In this document: positions 50,614-58,585 of the stretch, one piece after another
How positions within the stretch are numbered: position 1 is the stretch's first letter
Layout: the number at the start of each line of letters is the position of its first letter
NCBI GenBank assembly: GCA_964568925.1
Contig: CAZMSJ010000004.1
Coordinates: 1-62,479 of the forward strand
Length of the DNA: 62,479 bases
Reading direction: 5' to 3'
From: CAYQUL01 sp964568925
Lineage (GTDB): Bacteria; Patescibacteriota; Microgenomatia; UBA8517
Made by a program: the position numbers and the translations under genes
Notes under the pieces: generated by a model
What the model was told of the DNA's origin: nothing
The model's input: the letters and a program-made list of their open reading frames with translations, nothing else
Database searches by the model: none

Positions 50614-52647
50614 ATGAAAAAGAAATCTCAAAGAAATAACTTCCTTCTCCCTGTCATTTTAGCCCTCGCTAGTTTGTCAGTTATTTTTATCGCTGCTCAG
50701 AAAACCCCTACAACAGAGCAGAGCTTGGCAGCTGTTGCTCCAACCACATATAGCTACACACCAAAAGCAGGTTCATATGTTTGGAATGAAGAGTTTGGCA
50801 CGAGAGGCAGTGGATCAAAGTGGCTTGGGACTGGAACAGACACAAAGGGAAGCTACACCGTTATTACTGTTGTTGGAAATGCTATTCCAAAAGGATCTAT
50901 TGTAACAAGTGCAAAGTTAACTCTCACTTCATTGCAGCAACAAAGCAGTCCAGCGTATACCGTTTTTCATGCTGAATATGCTCCAGGTACCCACGGAGGA
51001 CAAACCGCAGGACAATGGCCAAGTACTGTTGCGAATGTCATTTTTAAAACAATTAACGTTTCATACACACAAAATCAACAAATAACAATTGATCTAACTC
51101 CTGTGTTAGCTGAATTAATCGCGAAAGAAGGAACAGCAGGAACGATTAATTTGGTTGCTCATGGAGGAACAACAAAAAATGAAAAGTTCTTTATCTATGG
51201 AGGGGACGCAACAACAGCTAGTTACAAGCCAACCCTTACTCTTTTATTCACTCAACCAGTTGTGGCAACCCCAACACCAACAGCGACGCCAGTTCCAACT
51301 GTCGCACCAACTGCAACACCACTTCCAACTAATGTTGTTGTACCAACCCCAACTTCAGCTGCGTCTGGTGACTTTATAAAAAGATCTGGAGCAGATTTAT
51401 ATTTGAATGGACAAAAGATTCGTTTAGTTGGTGCCAACATCTATTGGCTTGGAATGGCAGAAGCAGGTGGAGTTTCACAACCTGCTCAAGTTGAAGTAGA
51501 TGACGCTCTCCAAACTGCAAAAGAAATGGGTGCAAATGTCGTCAGATCATTTGGGACTATTTCAGTTGGTTGTGCAATCTGTATCGAGCCATCACTAAAC
51601 ACGTTTAATGAAAATGGATTTAAGTCTCTTGATTATGCAATTGCTTCAGGAAAGAAACTTGGATTGCGCTTTATCTTTACTCTTACTGACAATTATCAAT
51701 ACTATACTGGTGGAAAATATACCTTCACAAATTGGAGAGGGGTATCAAATGAACAGTTCTTCACTAACGCCACCGTCATTGCTGACTACAAAAATTACAT
51801 CCAAAAAATATTAAATCACGTTAATCCTTACACTGGTGTTGCATACAAAAATGAACCAGCAATTATGGCTTGGGAAACAGGAAACGAACTCTATGTTGGT
51901 GCTGCTTATTCAAAAACAAGTTTCTCAACCTGGACAGATACCATTTCAACCTACATTAAATCACTTGCTCCTAATCACTTAGTAATTGATGGACGATACG
52001 GAATTGATGATGCAAGTTTGCGCCTCGCGAACGTTGATATTTATTCAAACCACTACAGAAGTGTTACTGATATTCCAGGTGAAGCTAACTACGTACGAAA
52101 CAATGGTAAGGCATATCTCTTGGGAGAATATGATTGGACCGGAAAAAGATTAACCGTTACACTCCCAGACTACCTAAACACGATCAAAAACGCTGATGTT
52201 GATATCGTTGCATTCTGGTCACTTTTTGGACACAACGATACCTATGGTTTTATCCAACATGGTGATGGGTATACCTTGCACTACCCAGGGGACAATTCTG
52301 ATATGAGGACACGTGCAAGCCAAATTCGTTCTGCCTACTATGGTATTCGTGGACTCTCAGTCCCAGCTCATGGAGTTCCAGGTACACCAACTCTAAACAC
52401 CTTAACAAAGTCTGGTAGTAGTATTTCAATCACCTTCAGAGGTTCAGTGGCATCAGCGTCATATCAAGTCTTGAGATCTGTTGATGGTGGTTCAACATGG
52501 ACAACCGTTGTCGCTAACTTGAATGAAAACAATCTTCCATACATTGATAGTTCCAGTTGGAGCGGAACAGCCCTCTACAAGGTGAGAGGGGTTAACTTGG
52601 GTGGAGTATACGGAAACTTCTCTAATACTCAAACCATCACGAAGTAA
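50614..52647 (+). CDS. Secreted GH5-type glycoside hydrolase (mannanase-like)
   Basis: A 677-residue exported enzyme. It has an N-terminal membrane/signal helix (about 9-26), a beta-sandwich module at about 43-212 (DNRLRE-like, with TFYHAEY-like and LTLLF strands), a Pro/Thr linker (about 213-247), then a GH5-type barrel (KRSGADLYLNGQKIRLVGANIYWLG). The acid/base is Glu425 in AWETGNEL and the nucleophile Glu505 in LLGEYDW. A fibronectin III-like domain ends the protein (residues ~590-677). The layout matches beta-mannanases and related hydrolases of family 5. It probably degrades host or biofilm polysaccharide; substrate is inference. Confidence 0.88.
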   Translation: MKKKSQRNNFLLPVILALASLSVIFIAAQKTPTTEQSLAAVAPTTYSYTPKAGSYVWNEEFGTRGSGSKWLGTGTDTKGSYTVITVVGNAIPKGSIVTSAKLTLTSLQQQSSPAYTVFHAEYAPGTHGGQTAGQWPSTVANVIFKTINVSYTQNQQITIDLTPVLAELIAKEGTAGTINLVAHGGTTKNEKFFIYGGDATTASYKPTLTLLFTQPVVATPTPTATPVPTVAPTATPLPTNVVVPTPTSAASGDFIKRSGADLYLNGQKIRLVGANIYWLGMAEAGGVSQPAQVEVDDALQTAKEMGANVVRSFGTISVGCAICIEPSLNTFNENGFKSLDYAIASGKKLGLRFIFTLTDNYQYYTGGKYTFTNWRGVSNEQFFTNATVIADYKNYIQKILNHVNPYTGVAYKNEPAIMAWETGNELYVGAAYSKTSFSTWTDTISTYIKSLAPNHLVIDGRYGIDDASLRLANVDIYSNHYRSVTDIPGEANYVRNNGKAYLLGEYDWTGKRLTVTLPDYLNTIKNADVDIVAFWSLFGHNDTYGFIQHGDGYTLHYPGDNSDMRTRASQIRSAYYGIRGLSVPAHGVPGTPTLNTLTKSGSSISITFRGSVASASYQVLRSVDGGSTWTTVVANLNENNLPYIDSSSWSGTALYKVRGVNLGGVYGNFSNTQTITK

Positions 52648-52800
52648 AGACTTCCCAATTCTTCATTCTTCTTTGGAACATACTTCCTTTTATTCTTGTG
52701 ACCTTCTCTATATACGATATGTCTATCAAGCTCGTCTCACATATATATAATTAACTACATTGTAAGAAATCTGCCATCTATCGGAATAGTCTGTATCGAG

Positions 52801-53907
52801 TTATTTCCTTCTATTGAAGTACACAACAGCAAGTGCTGTTGTAATGGGAACCGCCAAGATGAGTCCTATGCTTCCAATTAATGTTTTAACTATCTCTTCA
52901 GCAATAATTTCATAGTTTATGATCTCGCTAAATGGATGAGGGTTATTTAGAAACAATAACAGTAATGGGAGTGACGCACCTGCATAGACTAAGACTAAAG
53001 TATTAACTAGGGAAGCAATGTGATCTCTCCCGACTCTCATTCCGCGTGTGAATAAATCATACTGAGACAGTTTTTTATTAGCTTCTCGCAATTCTTTTAT
53101 AACACTTGATTGTGAAATTGTAATATCATCCAAAATACCTAATGAAGAGATAATCATTCCTGCAAGGAGAAGACCTTTGATGTTTATTTTCCCTGCAAGT
53201 TCATTTTGTAAAAAGCCAGCTTCTTCTGATGAATATCCTGTTAGGTGTGTAAACTCTACAAAAAAGCTTGCCAAGATTCCTATTACAACTAAGGTAATCA
53301 GGGTACCTACGATTGCCACATTGGTCTTTACGTTAAAGCCATGTGAAAGATAGAAGGTTACCGGAATAATTGCTGCTGAGCCAATGACGGCGATAAGGAT
53401 TGGATCATTTCCTGCTAAAAGGCGAGGAAGGATAAAAGTGAAAATAATCAGAAATGAAAAGGCCATACCAATTAATGACGTTGCACCCCAGACGCCCCCC
53501 ACAAACACTGTACAAACGATAAACAGAAGAGCTAATACTAAGAGAGGTGTACGACGAACATAGTCAGTTATAAAGAAAATTTCTTTGCCATCTAGATCTT
53601 TACTCATCACAACCTGCAGTCTGTCTCCTTCTTTGTATCTTTGTAGATTTGATGAATCGAGATTCCCGTTTTCAACAACAATAACTCGTCCTTTGAGTGA
53701 CCCTTTCAAAACTTCCATTTCAAGTCTTTGAAACGGATGGGTGCCAAATTCATTTTCAATTACCCCATTTTTAACTACGTTTGTGACAAGAGCCTCAAGT
53801 GTTTCATCTGGAGTTTGTGAAGGAATCTCTTGGGCATGCAAAGAATGTGGAGCAAAAATAAGATATAAACAAAGGAATGAAATGGTAAGGATATTTTTTA
53901 ATATCAT
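52801..53907 (-). CDS. YibE/F-family membrane protein
   Basis: A 368-residue protein with a signal peptide (1-25), an extracytoplasmic OB-like domain (VLKGSLKGRVIVVENG, YKEGDRLQVVM), then about seven membrane helices. The family pattern LLLAGMIISSLGILDDITISQSSVIKELREAN and IASLVNTLVLVYAGASLPLLLLF matches YibE/F. Function of the family is unsettled. TATAAT lies 14 bases before the ATG on the minus strand. Confidence 0.9.
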   Translation of the reverse strand: MILKNILTISFLCLYLIFAPHSLHAQEIPSQTPDETLEALVTNVVKNGVIENEFGTHPFQRLEMEVLKGSLKGRVIVVENGNLDSSNLQRYKEGDRLQVVMSKDLDGKEIFFITDYVRRTPLLVLALLFIVCTVFVGGVWGATSLIGMAFSFLIIFTFILPRLLAGNDPILIAVIGSAAIIPVTFYLSHGFNVKTNVAIVGTLITLVVIGILASFFVEFTHLTGYSSEEAGFLQNELAGKINIKGLLLAGMIISSLGILDDITISQSSVIKELREANKKLSQYDLFTRGMRVGRDHIASLVNTLVLVYAGASLPLLLLFLNNPHPFSEIINYEIIAEEIVKTLIGSIGLILAVPITTALAVVYFNRRK

Positions 53908-54110
53908 GAATAGGGAAAACTATTATATAGCGCCTTGTGCATAATTATACTTCTTTGAGGTACCTATCACTAGACAACACCTATTTGCAAAAGTAGGAGA
54001 TCTGCTCTTAGGGCTGGAGACGGTACTCAGCTGGAACCTTCGCAGTCTTATTACTCCAGATCTAATTCTGCAACTTAGCATCCTCAAAGCCCATATAAAT
54101 ATTAAAAGCT

Positions 54111-54815
54111 TTACTGATAATTAAGCTTAAATGACGAAATGATGTCTTGAATGTCGAGATAGTAAGGCTTGGTGGTCTCTAAAGGTATGCCGCCAACTGA
54201 AATAAAATGATCTTTTCTATCAAAAACAAAAACAGAATTTGTCGATGATATTAATTCATAGCCCTGAATATTGTTAACAGTCTTTGGAGTAGCTTTATAC
54301 CCACGTTGATCAACAGAGTATTGTATATATTCTTGAAAATTCGAATAGTTTGGATTTGGTTTACTCACCCCAATTACAAAATAAGCTCCACTATCCAATT
54401 GGCCATTGTCTAAAGATGTCTCAGGAGCTGTAATATCACAAATATTTCTATCTAACCAATTATCATCTTGTGGTTTAGTGCAGTTTAATTTCCAGTCTTT
54501 TGGATACTGAAAACTAAATTGATAATCTTCCTCCGAATATGTTAGCACTTTAGAATTTACTATTGCAGATGGAGATGTTTGAGGAATACTTGGTTCATTA
54601 GAAGTCAATTCCTTACTACTGATATCGTTCCCAGAATGTACCGACTGTGTACCTAGATAATACCCTCCTACACCGAAAATAATTGCAGATACTACTACGG
54701 TAATTAGTATTTGTAATAAATTTAGTTTCGCAATAATACGTGTGGGGGCATGAGAAAGTGGAGCTACATCATTAGCTTGGGTACCTTGTTGGTTAAGAGT
54801 TATTTGATTTTCCAT
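54111..54815 (-). CDS. Membrane-anchored PsbP-like domain protein
   Basis: A 234-residue protein. A soluble N-terminal 30 residues is followed by one membrane helix (LLQILITVVVSAIIFGVGGYYL), a Ser/Pro-rich linker and an extracytoplasmic domain. The domain begins YSEEDYQFSFQYPKDWKLNC and ends DIISSFKLNYQ, a pattern of the PsbP-like/DUF-type domains common on Patescibacteria surfaces. Two Cys (LNC, NICD) could pair. Function unknown. Confidence 0.75.
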   Translation of the reverse strand: MENQITLNQQGTQANDVAPLSHAPTRIIAKLNLLQILITVVVSAIIFGVGGYYLGTQSVHSGNDISSKELTSNEPSIPQTSPSAIVNSKVLTYSEEDYQFSFQYPKDWKLNCTKPQDDNWLDRNICDITAPETSLDNGQLDSGAYFVIGVSKPNPNYSNFQEYIQYSVDQRGYKATPKTVNNIQGYELISSTNSVFVFDRKDHFISVGGIPLETTKPYYLDIQDIISSFKLNYQ

Positions 54816-54905
54816 AGTAAGTAAATACTATCATTTTTGAAAATGCTTCACCTCCTCACTAAAGGTTAATTAATTTAACTTTATGGTTACTAGTGTCACG
54901 TTGGG

Positions 54906-54976
54906 AGCGGGTACCGGGAATCGAACCCGGGCCGAAAGATTGGAAATCTCTCGTTCTACCATTAAACTATACCCGC
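54906..54976 (-). tRNA. tRNA-Gly (TCC)
   Basis: The minus strand shows acceptor GCGGGTA/TACCCGC, D arm TAGTTTAATGGTAGAAC, anticodon stem AGAGA/TCTTT around TTTCCAA (anticodon TCC) and T arm CCGGGTTCGATTCCCGG. Discriminator is T. CCA is not encoded. Confidence 0.95.
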
Positions 54977-55052
54977 GAAGAATGTGTCTATTTTATAATA
55001 GTCCAGCCAGTTTTGCCACCTTTTCGTGTTTATTCTTCAATCTGGTCCGTTT

Positions 55053-55082
55053 TTGCCTATGGAGAAGTCTTTTTGTATAATA
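55053..55082 (+). promoter_or_regulatory. Promoter for the 55124 gene
   Basis: TTGCCT (55053-55058), an 18-base spacer and TATAAT (55077-55082). Confidence 0.7.
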
Positions 55083-55123
55083 CCTCTTGTCCAAGCGTTT
55101 ACCATGAAAAAGGAGTGATTTTC

Positions 55124-55510
55124 GTGAAATTTATCCGCACAAACATCGTCTACATAGCCATGGTTATTGTGACCGCGGTCTTTGTTATTGGGAATCTTAT
55201 TTCCTTACACAACACGATCGTTGCCACTCATCAGCTTGTTTTTAACGTCCCTATGAAGGTTCAATTTATTAGTGAACCTAAAATGGTAAATGGGGTGTTG
55301 GCTCGAGTCATGAGTGTTGAATGGGACCCAGAAGGCCATCCTGGTAAATTTGATAAATTCTATTATTCAGCAGGATCTTTTGAAGAAATACAAACCAAAA
55401 GAGTCTCCGGTGGTTGCATTATGACGATGATTCAAACTGAGGACGAAACACTGCTGCAGGTTAAATTACCTGTTTCAGGACGAAAAGCATGCCCAACTGA
55501 GGAGTCCTGA
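55124..55510 (+). CDS. Membrane-anchored extracytoplasmic protein, hypothetical
   Basis: A 128-residue protein starting at GTG 55124, 8 bases after AGGAG. The open frame extends upstream through tRNA-Gly, which cannot be coding. It has an N-terminal membrane helix (NIVYIAMVIVTAVFVIGNLI) and a soluble beta-rich domain with two Cys (GGCIMTM, KACPTEES). It has its own promoter and terminator. No family recognised. Confidence 0.75.
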   Translation: MKFIRTNIVYIAMVIVTAVFVIGNLISLHNTIVATHQLVFNVPMKVQFISEPKMVNGVLARVMSVEWDPEGHPGKFDKFYYSAGSFEEIQTKRVSGGCIMTMIQTEDETLLQVKLPVSGRKACPTEES

Positions 55511-55524
55511 CCTAGGACACAAAA

Positions 55525-55555
55525 AAGGACTCGATTTCTCGAGTCCTTTCTTTTT
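55525..55555 (+). terminator. Rho-independent terminator
   Basis: AAGGACTCGA (55525-55534) pairs with TCGAGTCCTT (55539-55548) with a 4-base loop and a T-rich tail. It ends the 55124 unit and lies just before the IS200-like element. Confidence 0.9.
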
Positions 55556-55623
55556 GTATCCATGCAGAGAACCCCGTACGAGCTACCTTGCAAGCGAAGC
55601 GCTGCGAGTGCGGGGGTGAATGG

Positions 55624-55648
55624 GGATATCACCTGAAAGGTGATATCC
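55624..55648. repeat. Left-end hairpin of the IS200-like element
   Basis: A perfect 11-bp inverted repeat, GGATATCACCT and AGGTGATATCC, with a GAA loop. It ends 7 bases before the tnpA GTG start, so in RNA form it could also limit ribosome access. Confidence 0.8.
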
Positions 55649-55655
55649 TGTTTCC

Positions 55656-56117
55656 GTGAGAATTCGTCAACTAAACCACAGTGTATATCAGGTGCTGTAC
55701 CATATTGTGTGGGGTACCAAGTATCGGAGAAATATATTGAAGGAGTATACAAAGGTTGAGTTAACAAAGAGTGTGTACAAAGTATTGAAGTCACACCCAG
55801 ATTGGTATCTCCAGAGCTTAAACACAGATCTAGATCATGTACATATCTTGATCGAAATACCTCCAAAATATGCAGTCTCCACCGTTATCCAACAAATTAA
55901 GGGAAGAACAGCACATGATTTGAGAAAAAGATTTTCCTATATCAATCGAATCTACAGCAAAACAGAGTCAATGTGGAGCCCAGGATACTTTGTATCCACG
56001 GTTGGGTTGAATGAGGAAACGATACGCAGGTATGTTGAGAGACAGGCAAGACAGGATGTGGGAATGGATATCACTGACGAGTTCTTACGGCCGCCCAAAG
56101 GAAACCCCGGACTTTAG
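55656..56117 (+). CDS. tnpA: IS200/IS605-family transposase TnpA (Y1 HUH nuclease)
   Basis: A 153-residue single-tyrosine HUH transposase. HVH in TDLDHVHILIEIPP provides the metal-binding HUH pair. The C-terminal helix around YFVSTVGLNEETIRRYVERQ carries the likely catalytic Tyr. QVLYHIVWGTKYRRNIL is the family N-terminal strand. Length is normal (130-155), so it seems intact. It starts at GTG 55656 after the left-end hairpin. The end of the gene overlaps the right-end palindrome. Confidence 0.93.
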   Translation: MRIRQLNHSVYQVLYHIVWGTKYRRNILKEYTKVELTKSVYKVLKSHPDWYLQSLNTDLDHVHILIEIPPKYAVSTVIQQIKGRTAHDLRKRFSYINRIYSKTESMWSPGYFVSTVGLNEETIRRYVERQARQDVGMDITDEFLRPPKGNPGL

Positions 56118-56124
56118 TCCGGGG
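56105..56124. repeat. Right-end hairpin of the IS200-like element
   Basis: CCCCGGACT (56105-56113) and AGTCCGGGG (56116-56124) form a near-perfect palindrome typical of IS200/IS605 right ends. It overlaps the tnpA stop region and lies 14 bases from the 3' end of tRNA-Pro. Confidence 0.8.
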
Positions 56125-56138
56125 AGGAGGTCCTTTTG

Positions 56139-56211
56139 TCGGAGTGCCCAGATTCGAACTGGGGACCTCTCGCTCCCAAAGCGAGCGCTCTACCAACTGA
56201 GCCACACTCCG
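56139..56211 (-). tRNA. tRNA-Pro (TGG)
   Basis: The minus strand folds with acceptor CGGAGTG/CACTCCG, anticodon stem CTCGC/GCGAG around TTTGGGA (anticodon TGG) and T arm CCCAGTTCGAATCTGGG. Discriminator is A. CCA is not encoded. Confidence 0.95.
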
Positions 56212-56269
56212 AAACTTGCTTCAAGGGCTATTATATCAATAATTCAGCAAATTCGCTAAAATAGAAAAT

Positions 56270-57106
56270 ATGCACCTAAAAAAATTCTACCCAGACACGA
56301 TTGTACCACTCCTCTTAACTTTTGCAGTATTTGCTTTTTTTGTAGCCCTTTTGTTTGGGGAAATTAAAGTATTAAACCTTTTAGTTATTGCTCGTGAGCC
56401 TATTTTAATTCGAATTCTTCTTTCAGATGTGTTAATTGGAATGACAATTTACCTGAAAACCTCGATAGATTTTGCCATTTTCATCGGAAGACTGATGAAT
56501 ACCTATCCTGGATGGAAGAACCGCGTCATGATTGAAATTGGAACGGCTGCAGGCAATGCTCTTGGCACCTTTGCCATTCTTATTATTTGGGATGTATTTC
56601 GAGAGGTGAGGTTTTTAATGGCGGCAATGATTGTCCTTGCTGCATTGGTATTAATTCGTATGGCAGAAGATGGTTTGGAGCATGCTCGTACCAAAGACAA
56701 AACCTATCCAGTTAACATCCTTAATTGGGTTCACTATTTTGAAAAAGCACTTCAAACGATAAATAAAGCTGTCGCTCCTGTTTTGTCACGTTTAATTCCA
56801 AATCTCTCTGTGAGTGAAAAGAAGAAGATAACTTTTAAAGGATTGTTCCTTCTCTCGTTTACCGTTCCTTTTATATTAGGTTTGGATGATTTTGCGGGCT
56901 ACATTCCATTGTTTAATGTCGTTAACGTCTTTGGTTTCGCAACTGGAGTTTTCCTTGGGCACATGATCTTAAATATATTCCTTTTCTTGTCTCCTCAGGC
57001 AACAATTCGTATTGTCAAAAATCCAATCATTTCGTTAATTGGAAGTGTTGCCTTCGTTGCTTTGGCTGTTTGGGGTATTGTGGAGGCCATCCACTTAGTG
57101 GGTTAA
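56270..57106 (+). CDS. Seven-helix membrane protein, possibly LysE/CadD-like transporter
   Basis: A 278-residue protein with about seven hydrophobic helices in two similar halves. The first half has KTSIDFAIFIGRLMN then EIGTAAGNALGT. The second has GLDDFAGYIPLFNVVNVFGFATGVFLGHM. A repeated (S/L)DDFA-type acidic motif followed by a Gly-rich helix is the layout of LysE/CadD/TerC-type exporters, so a cation or metal exporter is a reasonable inference. TAAAAT ends 7 bases before the ATG (leaderless). It is followed by a hairpin terminator shared with the convergent gene. Confidence 0.65.
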   Translation: MHLKKFYPDTIVPLLLTFAVFAFFVALLFGEIKVLNLLVIAREPILIRILLSDVLIGMTIYLKTSIDFAIFIGRLMNTYPGWKNRVMIEIGTAAGNALGTFAILIIWDVFREVRFLMAAMIVLAALVLIRMAEDGLEHARTKDKTYPVNILNWVHYFEKALQTINKAVAPVLSRLIPNLSVSEKKKITFKGLFLLSFTVPFILGLDDFAGYIPLFNVVNVFGFATGVFLGHMILNIFLFLSPQATIRIVKNPIISLIGSVAFVALAVWGIVEAIHLVG

Positions 57107-57112
57107 CAAATG

Positions 57113-57134
57113 AAGCCACCATTTCTGGTGGCTT
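57113..57134. terminator. Bidirectional terminator between convergent genes
   Basis: AAGCCACC (57113-57120) and GGTGGCTT (57127-57134) form an 8-bp stem with a T-rich downstream tail on the plus strand. It is positioned to serve both 56270 (+) and 57141 (-). Confidence 0.7.
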
Positions 57135-57140
57135 ATCTTC

Positions 57141-57908
57141 TTACTTTCTACTCACAAATTGAGTAATTATCTTCTCTTGCTCTTCAAACGAACGTGGCCA
57201 GTGGCTGATTACCTCATCGATCATGCCAACTGATTCCTCAGTTGAGACTTGCTTCCTCACAAAATGTATAGAGGTCCCAAGTAAATCTTCACGCCCACCC
57301 GAAAAGCTAATATTGAAATCTTTCGGATGAGTATTAACCGGAAGGCGAGTAAACGTGATGATGTTAAAGAGTGGACTTGCGTAGATTGCTAAGGTTGTTT
57401 TGCCGAATAGACCGTGAAGAGCTACACCGTTTCCCGTAAGGCTGACTCTTTTTGCCAACCCGTTTTGCCAAACGAGCAGACTGAATTGTGATATTGCATG
57501 GCTCACAACATTTTCTTCTGCACGAAGATATTGCAATACCATCTGCTCGACAAACTTCATTTCTGTTACGTCTGCCGCTATTTTGGCAAGTTGCTCACAG
57601 AGGACTGGCCGATGGGGATCTTTCCCCAATTCAAAAATGTCTGGAATTGAATACACTCGTGCCTTTTCAACATACCTATTCCTAATCCGAGTTATCCCTG
57701 GAGCATCTGTTATCTTAAAATAGATCATCGCTTCACCTATGATTTTGGGAAGATCAAAAATGATATCTTTCTCCTCATAGGGATCAACAACCATTGCTTC
57801 TATGTACCAGGACAGAAATGTAACAATTTCGTCGTGGCCTAAGAACTCCTTCAATTTGTTTCTCTCAAGGTACCTCTTGAATCGTCTGACTAAACTTGCT
57901 TTGTTCAC
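57141..57908 (-). CDS. Hypothetical cytoplasmic protein
   Basis: A 255-residue protein starting at GTG 57908, where AAGGAG lies 7 bases upstream; the open frame to 57983 would run through a terminator. The N-terminal half is helical and basic (SLVRRFKRYLERNKLKEFLGHDE). The C-terminal half is beta-rich (KRVSLTGNGVALHGLFGKTTLAIYASPLFNIITFTRLPV). It has no signal peptide. It lies downstream of the tandem secreted-peptide genes on the same strand and may receive readthrough from them. Not recognised. Confidence 0.7.
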   Translation of the reverse strand: MNKASLVRRFKRYLERNKLKEFLGHDEIVTFLSWYIEAMVVDPYEEKDIIFDLPKIIGEAMIYFKITDAPGITRIRNRYVEKARVYSIPDIFELGKDPHRPVLCEQLAKIAADVTEMKFVEQMVLQYLRAEENVVSHAISQFSLLVWQNGLAKRVSLTGNGVALHGLFGKTTLAIYASPLFNIITFTRLPVNTHPKDFNISFSGGREDLLGTSIHFVRKQVSTEESVGMIDEVISHWPRSFEEQEKIITQFVSRK

Positions 57909-57929
57909 TGTCTGACTCCTTTTTATTGG

Positions 57930-57962
57930 TAAAAATAATGGGTTGGGGGAAACCCCCAACCC
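57930..57962 (-). terminator. Terminator of small secreted peptide B
   Basis: GGGTTGGGGG (57940-57949) and CCCCCAACCC (57953-57962) form a perfect 10-bp stem with loop AAA. On the minus strand it is followed by ATTATTTTTA. The sequence matches the terminator of peptide A. Confidence 0.85.
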
Positions 57963-57976
57963 TAGACATACCTTCG

Positions 57977-58135
57977 CTAACAACCAGTCCCACAGCGAAC
58001 AGGAACAACCATTCCTACGCCACCTTGGACGACCACATGTTTGGACTCGATGTTACCTCGCCGGCCTGCTAATGCAGGAACGGTAACCGACGTAAGCGCC
58101 AGACACAGACATGCGATACTAAACAACTTCTTCAT
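57977..58135 (-). CDS. Tiny secreted Cys-containing peptide (copy B)
   Basis: A 52-residue precursor. A signal peptide (MKKLFSIACLCLALTSVTVPALA) is followed by a mature part of about 28 residues beginning GRRGNIESK and ending VPVRCGTGC. AAGGGAG lies about 8 bases before the ATG; TATACT (58172-58177) is the -10. It is paralogous to the adjacent copy A in signal peptide, GRRGNIE start, RCGxxC end, leader sequence and terminator. The Cys pair could form a small loop. Function unknown. Confidence 0.8.
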   Translation of the reverse strand: MKKLFSIACLCLALTSVTVPALAGRRGNIESKHVVVQGGVGMVVPVRCGTGC

Positions 58136-58194
58136 CGTTTGTCTCCCTTGGGACAGATTAGCGAGAAAAGTAGTATACACAAAAAAATAGACAT

Positions 58195-58224
58195 AAAAAA
58201 GGGGCTGGGGGAAACCCCCAACCC
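58195..58224 (-). terminator. Terminator of small secreted peptide A
   Basis: GGGCTGGGGG (58202-58211) and CCCCCAACCC (58215-58224) form a stem with one mismatch. On the minus strand it is followed by six T. Nearly identical to the copy B terminator. Confidence 0.88.
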
Positions 58225-58235
58225 AAGCGCCATCG

Positions 58236-58385
58236 CTAACAGTCACTTCCGCAGCGAATCGGAATTGAGATCGCTGGTCTTACAACTTTGGCTTCAATAT
58301 TGCCTCGACGACCAGCTGCAGCAGGTGCAACAACGGAGGCCAAAACCAAACAGAGTGAAACAATTCCTACGATCTTCTTCTTCAT
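58236..58385 (-). CDS. Tiny secreted Cys-containing peptide (copy A)
   Basis: A 49-residue precursor. A signal peptide (MKKKIVGIVSLCLVLASVVA-PAAA) precedes a mature part of about 25 residues that begins GRRGNIEAK and ends IPIRCGSDC. TAAGGAGA lies about 8 bases before ATG 58385, and a promoter with TTGTAA-17-TATTAT is at 58423-58451. It shares its leader (CTTTTCTCGCTAA), both ends of the mature peptide and its terminator with copy B. No bacteriocin or pheromone family is recognised. Confidence 0.8.
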   Translation of the reverse strand: MKKKIVGIVSLCLVLASVVAPAAAGRRGNIEAKVVRPAISIPIRCGSDC

Positions 58386-58422
58386 TGTCGTGTCTCCTTA
58401 GGACAACGTTAGCGAGAAAAGT

Positions 58423-58451
58423 ATAATATCAGACGAAAAGGGGTGTTACAA
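58423..58451 (-). promoter_or_regulatory. Promoter of small secreted peptide A
   Basis: Minus strand TTGTAA (58446-58451), a 17-base spacer and TATTAT (58423-58428). The following leader segment CTTTTCTCGCTAA is conserved in front of copy B. Confidence 0.65.
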
Positions 58452-58467
58452 CCCCATTTTTGAAGTG

Positions 58468-58550
58468 TGCCAAGGGCGGGACTCGAACCCGCACGGGATT
58501 GCTCCCACACGCTCTTAAGGCGTGAGTGTCTGCCATTTCACCACCCTGGC
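58468..58550 (-). tRNA. tRNA-Leu (TAA)
   Basis: A class II tRNA on the minus strand: acceptor GCCAGGG/CCTTGGC, anticodon stem CACGC/GCGTG around CTTAAGA (anticodon TAA), long variable arm (TGGGAGCAATCCCGT) and T arm GCGGGTTCGAGTCCCGC. Discriminator is A. CCA is not encoded. Confidence 0.96.
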
Positions 58551-58585
58551 GTTTCTAATTCGCAAATTTTACCATAGAATGAGAT

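Larger units (their letters stand above)
55560..56130 (+). mobile_element. IS200/IS605-type insertion element (TnpA only)
   Basis: A compact element consisting of a TnpA gene flanked by subterminal hairpins, with an 11-bp left hairpin (55624-55648) and a 9-bp right hairpin (56105-56124), the arrangement used by single-strand 'peel and paste' IS200 elements. There is no TnpB/IscB. Outer limits are approximate: the element lies between a terminator (ends about 55555) and tRNA-Pro (starts 56139). Confidence 0.75.

Noticed and set aside
53945..54110. Possible gene remnant or small RNA between YibE/F and the PsbP-like gene
   Set aside because: No open frame, stable hairpin or recognisable motif could be supported.
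54893..55123. Upstream extension of the 55124 gene
   Set aside because: It would read through tRNA-Gly and a promoter; the GTG at 55124 has a good Shine-Dalgarno.
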